Part shown: positions 1-13,001 of the stretch, piece by piece
Layout of the letters: every line of letters starts with the position of its first letter
Numbering within the stretch: the first letter of the stretch is position 1
From: Spirodela intermedia
Lineage: Eukaryota; Streptophyta; Magnoliopsida; Alismatales; Araceae
DNA: 64,000 bases
Reading direction: 5' to 3'
Assembly (NCBI GenBank): GCA_902729315.2
Contig: LR746274.1
Span: 2,507,037-2,571,036 of the forward strand
Notes under the pieces: model-generated
What the model was told of the DNA's origin: nothing
The model's input: only the letters and a program-made list of their open reading frames with translations
Database searches by the model: none
Position numbers and translations under genes: made by a program

Positions 1-165
1 GGTCCTCATCGAGGTCGGCATCAGCCGCATCATCCCGTCGTATGCGGTGGCGAATGGAAACAAGAGAAACAAATAAGATCTCCGAATACTTGCCTGACGA
101 TCGGCGTGGAAAATGACGGCGATCGATGTGGACGGCGGCAGCGGCGGCGGGCCCCGGCGGCGCAT
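1..165 (-). other. Possible 5' end of a minus-strand gene cut by the left edge
   Basis: Reading leftward from an ATG at 165, the minus strand stays open to the window edge (55 codons, start MRRRGPPPLPP). The upstream stretch is GC-rich, as are the first exons of other genes here. A junction CAG|GCAAGT on the minus strand (exon end at 94) matches the consensus of GC-AG intron donors, so the coding part may stop there instead. No protein family is recognisable in this short piece. A plus-strand reading from 113 is also open to 304 but looks like low-complexity GC coding. I call this only a hint of a gene. Confidence 0.2.
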
Positions 166-994
166 GTCCCTCTGTCGTCCTCACGCCCACCCACACAACC
201 TCCTCTTCATCCTCTCCCTCATTTCCATCGCCTTCAAGCTTTGGGTTATTCGAGGCTGTAGAAAAACGAATCTCTCAGTCCACAACACACCGCCGTCACC
301 GTGAGCAGCATCTTCCATCGATAGAAATGTATTTATATATAAACCCTCAATAATTTATTTTAACTTAAAAATACTATACTCAATTTAATTTTTTTACTAT
401 TTCCTTTCACCAATTTTAAAAATGACCGCTTGCATCCGTTTAATATACGAAAATTTTTAATTCGGTACGGAAAATTATTATATATTTTCTCCGAAAAAAG
501 AACATATTTATAAAATTATATACCAATAAGAAATAACTATTATCAAATAAATAAGTCCATTACTTATAGATTATGACGATATGAAAACCGATAAATATAT
601 TTATTAAATTTTCATCTTTATAAATTTTAATATGATAATAAATATTCATAATGTGAATAACAAAAATTGGATGGGAAATTTGGAATTATGGTAAGCCTGA
701 GAATTATCTCAGCCAAGTAAATGGCTGGCTTATGGGGAGATGATTAAAAGGGTAAAATGAAATAAAATATATTTAGGGGTCATTATAAAACAATATACTC
801 TTAGGGCGGACATAGAGAAAAAGCTGGAGTCTGTGGGTCCACGAACGGTCAAGATTGAGTGACGTGGTCGGGAGAAATGATCTGGGTCATTAAATGACGT
901 CCGAGGAAAAATGCCTCGGGGGCGAGGCTGGTGGCCAGTGTCGTAGTCCGACCACGCGAGGGACGGCGGCGGCGACGGGGGCGGCGGCGTGGAG
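166..994. other. Intergenic, AT-rich core with GC-rich flanks
   Basis: About 340-720 is strongly AT-rich with no sustained coding signal. From about 850 the composition turns GC-rich as the promoter of the next gene is approached. The ORFs here are short or low-complexity and match no family that I recognise. Confidence 0.6.
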
Positions 995-1002
995 CTATAA
1001 AT
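995..1002 (+). promoter_or_regulatory. TATA box of the epimerase-like gene
   Basis: The sequence CTATAAAT sits in a GC-rich context about 500 bp upstream of the ATG at 1500. A start site about 30 bp downstream would give a long GC-rich leader of roughly 470 nt unless a leader intron is removed. There is no transcript evidence. Confidence 0.5.
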
Positions 1003-1499
1003 GGAGATTCTCAGAGGTGAAGTGGGACTCCTGCGCCTCATACGCGCGAATAGTGGACAACTGGCGGCGGCGATGGGGGAGGAGGGAGGAGACCCTGAAC
1101 AGGTGTCGTAGGTGTTCGCCGTCAATTCCTGACCGGGTGGCGAAAGGGAAATAGGGGTCAGGAGAAGGGGCTGAGGAGGAGAAGCGGCACCGCAGTGGAT
1201 CAGCAGGAAGAGGAAGAGTTGAGGGCGGCGAAGTTGGAAAGGCAAGCCGGTCTCCCGTCCTTTCCTCTCGTCTGTTCCGTGGATTTTGCAGTCAATTGGA
1301 CTCAAAAGCACGCTGTCTTGGTTTTCCGTCCCTGTTTGTTTCTCTACTTTTCTGATGCGAAGTATGATTCCGAAGAGGTTGTTGGCGTGGGTCGGATGAG
1401 GAGATGAAGGTTTCCGCCCTCCTACCCATTTGTTGATTTCTCTTCTTCTTTTGTTCTCCGTTTGGGGTCGGAATTGCTGCAGAGAGGAGGCTGGGACCG

Positions 1500-4400
1500 A
1501 TGACTTGGAGCGTCGTGAACGACGGGGACGGGCTGCCGAGGATCATACTTACGGAGCCCGGCGGGTCGTCAGCTGAGGTTCTTTCTCGCTCCTAATTCTC
1601 AGTTGTGTGCGACGCGCTGTTTTTCCTTCTTGCTCCGTAAAATCGGCCGCCCGAAGTGTTGTTTTTCTTCTTTTCTGCGCAAGCTCTAGGAGGTGGAGGC
1701 TCATCTGTGTGATTCTTTTTTCTTCCGTTTTCGATACACTGAATCTTTTTACACTCGTTATCATTTCTTTTACGCGGGCGGGGAAGGGGTTTCAGGTCGT
1801 TTAAATTCGTCGGAACACGATGGAGCGTGGGATGGATCGATTCATCCTTCCCTACTCTGCATCGATGTGAATTTGAATTCCTGCATGTTTTGGGCAGTTG
1901 GCTCTATATTATCCATATTATCATCTTTTGTCGGATGATCTCAGGCAATTCTTGTCTGCGACCTGAATTTTGTTGGCCTTCTGAATCTTTCCGTTGCTAC
2001 TTCTCTCAGCAGTATGATCCACTATTTGAAATGCGTCCCAGTTTCAAAGAACTAGCTAGGGATATTATATGAATGGTCCTTGTGGAATCTCAAAGGAACC
2101 ACTAGATAATTTCTTAATTTATTTTGATATCTAGGCATGAATTCTTGGATAAGATTTTATTTTCTCTTATCCATTAATTACGTGAATCATGGTAGTATCT
2201 TCAGAGGGGCTTGTGGTTCCCTGATACCTTGTCTAGAGGATTGGCGTGCCCCTTCTTGAGTGGTCATGGCATCATGGCTGTGAGAAGAGTTTTTCAGCCT
2301 TCAGGTTGAAACATGCTGAGATGAACCAAAGCCCCTGAATGTTTGGGGATCTGTGGAACTGGATCCCATGAGTGATCATCAAGCACAGAGCTTGAAAAAT
2401 TCCCGTCTTTAATTAGGATTATTTCCAAAAGGCCTTACTCCACATATTACGCCAGTTTCCATGTAGAAATTTCAGTCTTATCATATTCCCCAGGAGTTTT
2501 TTGGAAGGATGTGATTTTTGAAAAAGTGCTTCTATGTTATTTCCGCCGTCTGGTTGGCAACATATTGTTTGCAGGAGGCTTATTGATATGCTATCAAATT
2601 GGTCTCTAGTTTTTCTAATCCTGCTCGTCTAATTGCAGGTTTTTATCTTGATTAATATGGGTGCTATAACCTCAATACCCACTTTTGAAATGGAATATTG
2701 AGAAGAGCTTGTTACTGTGAATAGATGTAGCTTCTAATTGTTTTTCAATATCTTCAGGTCCTCTTGTACGGTGGTCAGATAATCTCATGGAAAAATGACA
2801 GACGAGAGGAGTTACTTTTTATGAGCAGCAAGGTAGAACGTGATTATGATATTATTTTAATGAATAATTATCAGCGAATTTAGGATAATGTTTCTGAGGC
2901 TTTGTTGGTTCATTCGGTGTTATCTTATTTCCTTGGAAATAACTGGTGTTAACGTCTTACTATTTTTAAAGGCCGTAAGTACAATTGGAAATCATAGTTC
3001 TATGACTACAAGAGCAGAACACATCTAATTTTTATTGTTGCTGGTCAAGTCTTCTGGTATAGTGTGGCGGTTTCAAAGCTATACTTATTTTCTCAATATT
3101 TTTTGTTTTCATGGCTAGTTTTCTGTATCCTCATTTTTTTTGTGTTTTCCAATCACTAGACTGGGATTAAATGCGTGATTAATAATGTATTGTCATTTAT
3201 TAGAAAGATAATCTTCGTTACTTGTAAGAAAATTTATGCACACTACTTCTTTACCATCCTATTAGTACAGTATCCTTTTGGATACAAGAGTACCTCCTCT
3301 CTCTCTCTCTCTCAGCCATCTTCTCACTACTGTCTATATGCAGCGTAGGTTGAGTCACGTCCAAGTGGACTTATCCAGGAATATATCAGTGCTTCTTTTA
3401 CAAATCATCATAGCTTCAAATGAAAAGGCACTTTCAAGACTGAAATCAATAATCTGTGTCTTAATTTTGTGTTATTTTTTCAATATACAAAGCGTCAAAA
3501 TCACCATAGCTTTTACAAATCACCATAGCTTCATATTTTTTTTAATAAATTATGAGAAATACGGTGAAAGACACTCATCTCATGCCTCCAATGTACACAC
3601 CGAATCCCTCGGATATTCGGACATCTAGGATCGCATAAATTTTGGTGGGTTTGCTAATTCTGGTCATTGCTCTGTATTAATTTCTTCTTGATGATCCATC
3701 ATACCAATGGGTAATGCTAGTTAGAGTTTTCTTGTCTGGTGCATATCATCTAATGGATGCCATAGTTTCAGGCTGTTCTGAAACCGCCTAATTCCATCAG
3801 AGGGGGGATCCCTATCTGCTTTCCCCAGGTTGGGTTCCCAATGCTTGCCATGACTTTCTGCATATATAATAACCGCAGTGTGTAACTTTACTATCACGTA
3901 TTGTTGCAGTTTGGCAACTTTGGGTTTCTCGAGCAGCATGGATTTGCAAGGAATAGGTTGTGGGCGTTAGATAGCTGCCCTTCTCCATTGCCTCCTTCTA
4001 GAAGCAATTCCTCGGTTGACCTTATTCTAAAGTCAACCGAGGAGGACCTAAAGACTTGGCCTCGCAGGTACGCCTAAGACGACTCTGAGTCTGTTACCAA
4101 ACTGAGACGTGGCGGGAGCTCCCTGTCGACGACAAGATCCACCTCACACTCGATGATCTCTGCAGCTTTGAGTTGCGGCTTCGTATTATATTAGCTCCTG
4201 GAAAGCTGACCTTAATCCCTCGTGTGAGGAACACCGACACTAGAGCCTTTTCCTTCACATTTGCGATGAGAAATTATCTATCAGTCTCAGATGTCAGGTA
4301 AAAATCTCCACACTTGTACCATGAAGTAGCCATTCTTTTCACAACTCTTCTGCCGCGGAGTTCTTGCCAAAAGGAATTTCTTGATGCGATTTCATCTGCA

Positions 4401-5054
4401 GCGAAGTCCGTGTGGAAGGACTGGAGACGCTGGATTACTTCGATAATCTGATGAAGAGGGAGAGATTCACCGAACAAGCCGACGCCATCACCTTCGATGG
4501 CGAGGTACGATTTCTTATTGGAATATGCATGAATGAACATGGTCGAATAATTAGAATCAGAGGGAGGAAAATTCTCACTTGGGCATAAATGTTATATTTT
4601 CTATAAGTCAACGGTTCCTGATTGGTCAACTCCTGGCTCAACAGGTTGATCGGGTGTACCTCAGCACCCCATCAAAGATCGCCATCATAGACCATGAGAA
4701 GAAGAGGACCTTGGTGCTGAGGAAAGGTGGCCTCCTCGATGCAGGTTTGAGCTAGAAAACCTCTCCCCCTTGACGCTGATTTCCATAGTTTCACACAAGA
4801 AAAGACTAGAAAAAGAAAAATCTGACACCCTTCGCCGGGCAGTGGTGTGGAACCCATGGGACAGGAAGGCCAAGGCTCTGCCAGACTTCGGGGACGATGA
4901 CTACAAGTCCATGCTCTGTGTCGACTCTGCCGCCATCGAGACCCCGATCCTCCTCAAATCCTTTGAGGAGTGGAAGGGCTGGCAGGAGCTCTCCACCGTC
5001 TCCTCCAGCTACTGCAGTGGGCAGCTCGATCCTTGCAAGGTTCTGTATGGCTGA
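1500..5054 (+). CDS. Glucose-6-phosphate 1-epimerase-like (aldose epimerase family)
   Basis: Exons are 1500-1577, 2758-2832, 3772-3828, 3910-4067, 4166-4297, 4402-4504, 4645-4744 and 4843-5054, giving 915 nt and 304 aa. All junctions are GT-AG and phases match. The protein reads like the plant D-hexose-6-phosphate mutarotase (YeaD/YMR099C) family throughout: SSAEVLLYGGQIISWKND (24-41), IRGGIPICFPQFGNFG (60-75), QHGFARNR (79-86), SEVRVEGLETLDYFDN (167-182), VVWNPWD (235-241) and SSYCSGQLDP near the end. Known members interconvert alpha and beta glucose 6-phosphate in the cytosol. Length fits the family and no targeting peptide is seen. The usual active-site His of the HTYF segment is Arg158 here (AMRNYL), and the usual Glu of CVE is Asp262 (CVDSAAIE). 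Such changes may mark a plant subclade with altered or no mutarotase activity. Family assignment is firm; activity is uncertain. Confidence 0.9.
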
Positions 5055-6430
5055 TGGTGATGATGGCAATGGCGGCAGCCTGGGACTCTTCTTGTCCACC
5101 TGATCCTCACTGAGGGGGTTCACTCCCACGAGCTTCCATGTATAGTGAGTGGGTCATCTCTGTTGCCCATGATTAGTTTCCATGGGTATCTGAGGAGCCC
5201 AGCTCTAGAAGCTGTATTCTATCTTTGTCAACCACCGAAAAGCAATGTATTAGTTAATTAATTTCCTGCTAGCCTCGGCTGTCAACTTCATGGCTATTAA
5301 TGTGCTTAAATAATGCATCTTTTCTCTTGGGCAGCTATCAATCCGCATCACCCGGATGGAACATGCTATCTATGGTAAGCAATGGAGGAGTGTGATTGTG
5401 GAGGTCATGGCTTCTTCCAGCTTCCATTAATGGCTAAGAATCGCTGACTTTTTTAGTCGGCTTCCTCTGTGCCCCTTCCCACCGAGAGTGGTCTTCGTCA
5501 ATTGTTTGCTGCCAGGAGAGTGGGTGGCGCTGGCGTGTCTGGCCTGGTCAACTACAAATCATGGCCCCAGAGGAAGGCCTGGATAATGGGTGAAGTGAGC
5601 CTTGGCTGAGGAGTTGACCTCACTGAAGATATTAGTCTGACCCAAAATAGGCGACAAGTCAAATCAGATCGAATATTTTTTAATTAATTTTTTTAATAAA
5701 AAAGTCTACCACCATTATTATTACGACCCATATCCTTTGAGAGAAGAATAATAATTTGATGATATATTTTTCATTTAAAAAAATTACAAGAGGAGGAAAA
5801 AAAATCTTGAATCTCACATGATGTTTAATTCTGAGCTTTAAGTATAAAAATAGGAAAATAATGTCTGATCTATAGTTAATTCACACAAGTAGATATAGTT
5901 GTTAAGACATCACTCAAGAGTAAAATCATCATTTAATAAGATAATTATCCATTAAAAAAACAGAAAAAATTTGGGGCATGAAGATGGATCTTGAAAGAAG
6001 ACTAGGGAATGGAGCCCGAGTTTAAATGGATGTATTTATCATTTAAAATTATTGTCATATTGTCCTTTTATTATGATTTTCATGGCCAAAATTAGAAAAA
6101 ATCGACCAAGCCCAAGCGATTTTTTGGACCTATCATTTTTTTTTAATGCTATAAAAAAATAAAATTCTGCTTTATAAAAGTTTTCTTATTTATTCAGGCT
6201 GGATAAAGTTCGGCTCTTTTCTATCGGGCCTCAGAAGTAGTCCGACCCGTTACAGCCTTGGTAACAGAAGCCATCCTCCCTTACCCTGGGATTTTGATCC
6301 AACGGCTGCAGAACCGCCATGGCTCCATAAACAGCGAACAGCATAGAATGAGCCCGCTTCGCCACAGCGGTGTTCGAGCAGCAAGCCGGAGACTCCCGCG
6401 GAGGGCCCTGAAACTGTCGGAGAAGAGCAG
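5055..6430. other. 3' flank of epimerase-like gene and spacer to RRP8
   Basis: The first 250 bp probably hold the 3' UTR of the upstream gene. From about 5650 to 6230 the DNA is AT-rich with no coding pattern. A TATAAAAG-like element near 6172-6180 could serve the downstream RRP8 gene, leaving a leader of roughly 220 nt. Confidence 0.5.
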
Positions 6431-9400
6431 ATGGAGGGCGAGAGACGCAAACCCAAAAGGCGGGGTAAACGGCGGAGGGCCGAGCCAGTGCCTGTGAAGC
6501 AGGCTGACGCCCCTCCCGCTGCCAGTGGCCAGGTGCCGCCGCACGGGAAGAGGAAGCAGCCACAGCCACCGTTCCCCGAATCCAAGCGTAGGAAACGTGG
6601 AGGGGTTACCTCATCTCAGACTACGTCCTCCAGCTTCCTCGATAAGGTATGGGGAGGATGGGCATACCCGCGTGCGTGATTCTACGTTTCTGCTGTTAAT
6701 CAGTCCTCATGTCCACATTTGTTCAATAACAGCGCCATTCTGGGAATGGTAGTCCAGTCCTTCTGCTTGTTGATCAATCCTCTGATGAAATTCAACTATA
6801 TATGATTCTTTGAAATAAAATGAAGCGTGGTTGAAGGTGTGGAATTACGGCTCATTGTAGTTGAATTCTTGAGGGGGTCGTCACTTTTTAGGCCTTGGGC
6901 TACGCGCTATGAGATTAGTTCATAGTTTTGATAGTTGCGATAGAAAATTTGTTCAGCTATTGTGACGGCATGATCTTAATATATGGGAATATTGAGGTGA
7001 GTTGAGGATAGGAACTTCAGTGAAGGAACTCTACTTGGCTGAGGGCCATAGATGCCTAACAACTTCGCTGTTGATGATGTTATTACTTCAGTTAAGAATT
7101 GGTTTTTAATGTGAGTATTTACATTTCAATCCCCAAATTATAAACATAACAGCATTTGCCACGTTTCGCCTAAGCCAGACACTGTAAGGACATCATTAAC
7201 GTCATCACATATCCTACATAGTTTTCAACCGTTCTCCTTGGCGATGCCGAGGCGCTGTCTGGGCAACAAGGCACAATCAGAGGTCAGGATGTCTTAGCAC
7301 CTAAACTTGTCACATGACTATCACTGAAACGTTATTTGTTGCCTTGAATATTAGGTTTAGGTCCCTTATTTAATGCGAGTATGTTTGTTGAATGTACATT
7401 CTTACTTTGTATCATTGGCTATCAAAAGTTTGATATAATGCAGGGACTATCATCATCACGCTCTAATAGATTACTGAAAATAGGCGTGAACTTAGATATG
7501 GCTGTGTTTTACACTATCTTTGAATTCAGACCTACTTTGATCAACTTAAAAAACTATTTTTGCTAACATTACAGAGCTTCTCAACCTAAAAATTCTGGAG
7601 AAAAAGCATGGGCGTAATTAATGGTACCATAATATTGGTTGGAAACCAAAATCTGTTTCTGCCTTATTCAAATGATTGCTTAATATACGTTATACATTTT
7701 TTGAAAGTATTTCTAAGATTATATTTATTTAGAATTTGATGGTGGTTTCTTGTCAGATTGTTTTTTGTTTCGATTTTTGTTTGTGAATCGTTTCAATAAG
7801 TTAAATTAGTTCCTGATGAAATTGACGTGGTATGGGTTATAGTTACTAGTATAATATATTTTTCGTTAAAATATGAAATAAACTGGGCTTCAGTGAGGCG
7901 CTACACCATTTCATAAACAAAAGGGAGCTTATCATCATCTTACTTCCCGCAGTTGCTTTGGTCATTAGGAAAGTGGGTTAAATATATTTGGTAACTCTTT
8001 TTGAACCTTTATAAACTGATTCTTTTGTAATTGGTATGTATTTGATTTGTATTTTCACCATAAAGCAGTATACATCAACAAGATAAATAAATTGTCTATT
8101 TTGGTAGAGGATTGTAAACGTAGTTTTTGGAGCTTTAGCTGGTGGTATCCATTGTTTTCTTTATTTAATATCCATGGAGCTTAATCCTTTATATCTATTT
8201 TATGAGGTATCTATGCATTTCTCTTCCCTGCTTCCCGCTTTTTATGTTTTGCTCCATCCTGTAGGATGAATTTATGCATTATTTCTTCATGAGTTTATTT
8301 CGATGCAAAATAATATAAGTGAGTCGGTCACCAGTAAACTTTATTGATCACTCTTTTATAAGATGAAAAAAACATAATTTTAGAGAATTTTTGTATATCA
8401 TTTTCTCCTCCACAGTTATTGGAGAATGGGTAATGACATGTCTCAATTACTCTTGCAAATATTTTTTGTACAGATGCGAGCAAGGCTATCTGGAGGTCAC
8501 TTCAGAATGTTAAATGAAAAACTGTACACCTGCAGGTTGGTATTTTCCTCAAAACTCATTTTTCATCCTTGTGTCTATTTCATATCATTTTGTCTTCAAA
8601 TTCAATACCAAGGAACAGTCGTTTACTACCATATATTATAGTAGTTATGTCTTCCCCTAATATTATTCTGTTTTATACCACATGCCTCAGAAGTTATTAT
8701 TTCAGTAGTGCACTATTGTGTTTGAAAGTCATACATTAATTATTGAGGGTTGAATGCCTAGTTATCATACATAATCTACTGGGTTGGATTGATGGATGTT
8801 TGGTGAAATGTTTTGGCTAAAAAGGGAAGCAATAAAATTACTAGGTTTCTTTTTTCATGTACTTAGCAGCAACAGAGTGTTGCACCTAGGATTGGGCTGC
8901 TTAAATCTGTCATTGTCCATGCAGTTTTTCCTTCTATTAATTGATCTCGAAAGTTAAAAGTGGACTGTTGAGAAAGTTAAACATGTATACTCATCAAATG
9001 CTTTTATGTTCATATTATTTTTTTAGGTATAACATTTTTGTTCAATCTTTGGCTGGTAGTTGTTTTGGGGAGAATTAGATATCCTCATACTAAATTTGTA
9101 TTATTATATTCCAGTTTTATTTTTTGAAAGTCTCGGTGATTCGTTTCAAATTCTGGTTGCTTGGTACCAATCCTATGAGATATACTTTTCTTGTGGGCTG
9201 GAAGCGGATAGAAAGAGTTGGGCTTTGATCTTGTCTGATCACGAGGTGAGGAGGGCATGGAATTGGCTAATCCAGGTGCAAATTCTGTACGGAAACTGGA
9301 GGGTGGACGGTTGAATTACTTGTGTTGGGGTAATGCTCTTCAGAATAAATAACTATGCATGCCTTTTGGGGCAGATTGAGGTGATTAATATACTGGAGGT

Positions 9401-12400
9401 TGGTTTTATTGTTGAGAATGGGGTCTGGGCTAGGAGTGAACAGCTATTAAAAAGGTGTAAGAACCAAGAGTGTAGGAAGAGAGATGTTGGAAAAGAGCTT
9501 ACGTTGGTTCAGTTTAATTGGAGTTTAGAACTCTATTTATGTAATATTTAGCTCATAATCTCGTAGTTACATTATCGGAGTACAGGGCCGCCTGGGCTGC
9601 TTCGCTCCCTAGATCTTTATATACATTGGATTACATTTTGTTGGGTTACCTAAAAGACGACCTAATGCAGATTGTGCTAATATCTATAGACACTTCTTAA
9701 TCCCTGCCCCTAAACAAATTGAAAACTCAGAGGAGCTTCCTTGGCTATGTCTCTCGACATCTTCAGTTAGTATCTGCCTCCCCCATTGTCAATAAATAAA
9801 GATAAAAAGAGATATATGACGGTGGCTGCCTAGATGGTTGTGGTGAAGAAAACGTTTTTGAGTTACAGCTAGACAAGATGTAGACTTTGAAACGCCAAGG
9901 AATCTGAAATGGAAGTTCAGAGTGCCATCAATGAAGTTCAATTCCAAATTGGTGAAGGTTTATATGATAAGTCAATTGTAAAAAAGGAGAACAAATCTAA
10001 TGTGATAGTAAAATGATATTAATGATCATGTTGAATTATTAGATAAATTGGAAATGTGGATCGGACCCTTTGGGTAAAGATTAGGAAGCCAGTGAGTGGT
10101 CTAATAACACAGGGTGAATGTAGTGCTCTACAATGTGGCTGTTCTCCGGCCACATCCCACTTTCTCACGGTATGTAATTTAGTGTGTTCTATTCTATATC
10201 TGCTCATATTACATTATAATGATATCTGTTGCCTATTCTTTTATCATTAAAAATATACTTTACATATGTTTAATATAACGTTGATTTTTTGAGAAATAGC
10301 TAGTGGGCTTAGTTTTTTGTGTATCTTATATATTAACCCTTTGCCTTCATTTATCGTCTCGTCAGTGGGAGTGAAGCATTCGAATTTTTCAAGGAATACC
10401 CAGAACTTTTTGATGCGGTAAAGTATTTGTTCTCAGATCATTTTCCTTCTCCTGCCTCTTGAATTTTATAATTATGAAATTTCCATACGATTTAGTACTG
10501 TTAGTCAGTTTCTAGATTTCTGTTGCGTTCCTATCTCAAATAGAGATTCACAGGATCTTGAAATGTGGGAAGATACATCAAGGCTTGAAAGCTTCACTCT
10601 CTGAAGTCGGTGGAAAGGCTCGTTGGTCTTGGGCTTTCCATTTATCTTGTAAGGCCATAAGACTATAACATGTGGAAGTACACCATAAGGCTGTATCGGA
10701 TGAATTTTAGATGAATCTGATAAACATCAGATGAGTTTTACAACGATCAATTCAAGGCCTCTTTTTCCTTCAGCTTTTTTTTTTTTTTTTACCCCATCAA
10801 CCTCTGATGGTTTCACACCGATTTTCTTTCAAATTATTGAACCTTTTTTTTCTCTGAGGATCAACACACCAATTGAATGCTATAATATTCATGCTGTTTT
10901 TTTTGTATGAATTGCTATTTTGGGTTACCCTGATCCTTGATTTTGATGCTGTTTTCTTGGCTTTGTTATTGATATCCCACGTTTCTTCTAGTATCATGCA
11001 GGGTATGGGCAGCAAATGTCACGCTGGCCAGAGCAACCGGTGAATGTGATCATCAAATGGTTGCAATCTCATAGCCCTGCCCTGGTGGTTGCTGATTTTG
11101 GCTGTGGTGAGATCATAACAGTGTTTTTTAGTATGATATCTAGATTGTTTCTCTTCCCATTTTTCCATTTTTTTTTGAAATTTGTGCAGGTCTAAATTCA
11201 CGAAAAATAAAACTCAGAATGAAGATGAGGATATGGTGCTGAAGAGCACAGATTGCTATGAAATGAGGACAATATAAAATAAATAAATAATTTTTTTTTC
11301 TAGCATATCCCTTTCTCCTTCCATGGATTGGATGCCGAATGATCACATTATGATAAACATCGTAATCCAAATCGTAACAGAAGAGACATTTGAGGGACTT
11401 CCAAGAAGCATTGTCGACTAACTCGAGTAAAGAATACTGATGCAAATTTCATAGATATTTTAAATAAAGGCGTAAAAATAAATGGCCACACAGCCCATAA
11501 ACCGTCTCTCGGAAGCTTTCTTTGGAATTTTTTGTTACATTTATGATTGTTTTCTCCCAATGCACGATACCTTGCTGATCTGTCATCAATTTTCAGGGAA
11601 TGCAAGCCTTGCGAGAAGTGTGAAGAACAAAGTTTTCTCCATTGATCTTGTCTCGATGGACCCATCAGTGATTGCCTGTGACATGGCTAATGTAAGACAT
11701 ACCTGTTCTTACAAAGCACCATATATGAAAGTTTCCATAATGAAATAAATATATTTTTCTGCTGACCATTTGCTGACTCTGCAAAGCCTCCCCGGCTCAG
11801 GCAGCTAGGATGATTTTTATCCAAAAGAAGTAAAAAAAAAAAAAAAAAACTAAATGAAGAAAATTACTTCTCAATCAGATTATTTCTGGTTTTTTTGACT
11901 GGCAGTGCTTCATGGATCTTCCTTCTTCCTACCAGCTTAACCTGCTCTTGACTCTACTCCCATATCCATATCCCCTTCTTCTCCAGACACCGCTGGACTC
12001 TCTCTCTGTGGATGTCTCAGTCTTTTGTCTCTCGCTGATGGGAGTCAACTTCCCGAATTACTTAGTAGAAGCAAACAGAGTTCTCAGACCTGGGTCAGTA
12101 AGCATCTGCAATCTAATTCAAGGGATAATTTGTTATCAAGTGATGATCACATACGTTTTGCTATGTTTTTCTTTCTTCTCCATTATCAGAGGCTGGCTCT
12201 TGATTGCGGAAGTGAGGAGCCGGTTGGATCCAGCTACTGGGGGTGCAGACCCTGATAAGTTTTGCAACGCGGTCCAGAGGCTTGGGTTTTCTATTGTCTC
12301 CAGGGTTTGAGCAATGCCTGCATTCCCACTAAGAATATTGCTACCCGATTTCTCCCCTCATTTTTCTGATTGATGGGTTCTCTTTTTCCCAGGATTTTTC

Positions 12401-12593
12401 GAACAAAATGTTCGTTCTTTTCTACTTCAGGAAAAAGGTGTCTGCCCTGTCGATTTCGATTGATGATTGCACTTATTGAAGATCTTATTGCCTAATCTTC
12501 CCATTTCTTGCTCCTCTTCAGAAGGAAGCACCTGCGGAGGCCAAGGGCATCAGCTGGCCAGAATTGAAACCTTGTTTATATAAACGGCGATGA
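6431..12593 (+). CDS. RRP8: Ribosomal RNA-processing protein 8 (nucleolar rRNA m1A methyltransferase)
   Basis: Exons are 6431-6646, 8474-8535, 10366-10417, 10992-11106, 11597-11691, 11987-12093, 12190-12304, 12393-12437 and 12522-12593, giving 879 nt and 292 aa with consistent GT-AG sites and phases. Residues 1-72 are basic, rich in KR, P and Q, and suit nucleolar localisation. The RRP8 core starts with SSFLDKMRARLSGGHFRMLN (67-86). The SAM-binding motif I is VVADFGCGN (142-150); later hallmarks are VKNKVFSIDLVS, ACDMAN, VFCLSLMG, EANRVLRPGG and the ending NKMFVLFYFRKK. Yeast and human RRP8 methylate a conserved adenine in large-subunit rRNA. The residue after GCG is usually Asp and is Asn150 here. 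The start is the first in-frame ATG of a GC-rich exon. It lies in tandem with the epimerase-like gene, 1.4 kb apart. Confidence 0.93.
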
Positions 12594-13001
12594 AGGATGC
12601 CGGTTGAGTTCATGAGAAGATGTAGTTTGATGACCAGAGCTGGCAATTTTGGGGGAATTCTTTGAAGTTGTAAAGCACCTGCAACCCAGAGAGGTTTGGA
12701 CTCTCTCTCTCTCTCTCTACAGGTCCTTTGCTGGGAATGGAGGCATATGATGAACATATGGGGATTAAATTTCCATGGAAAAGAGATTCTAAGCTGTGTG
12801 CAAACTTTATTCTCCCAACATCTCATAGTCCTCATATTTCAATGGCCGGTGAGAAGATTTGGGGAAGATTAAGACAATTGTAGTGTACTAAATAGCCAAG
12901 ATAATTTCAGTCGATTGGAGTCTTTGTTCTGAATGTAAGCCGATGTATGCCCATCTATAAGAACTTGTCTTCCTACCATGATAGATCTTGATTCAAATAA
13001 A
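12594..13001 (+). terminator. RRP8 3' UTR with poly(A) signal
   Basis: After the stop at 12591-12593 the sequence has a short (CT)n tract at about 12702-12718 and a canonical AATAAA at 12996-13001. This suggests a 3' UTR of about 400-430 nt. The assignment rests on the hexamer only. Confidence 0.45.

Noticed and set aside
894-1407. Plus and minus ORFs of 70-193 residues around the epimerase-like leader
   Set aside because: They are GC-rich leader or promoter sequence with no recognised family and no matching splice continuation.
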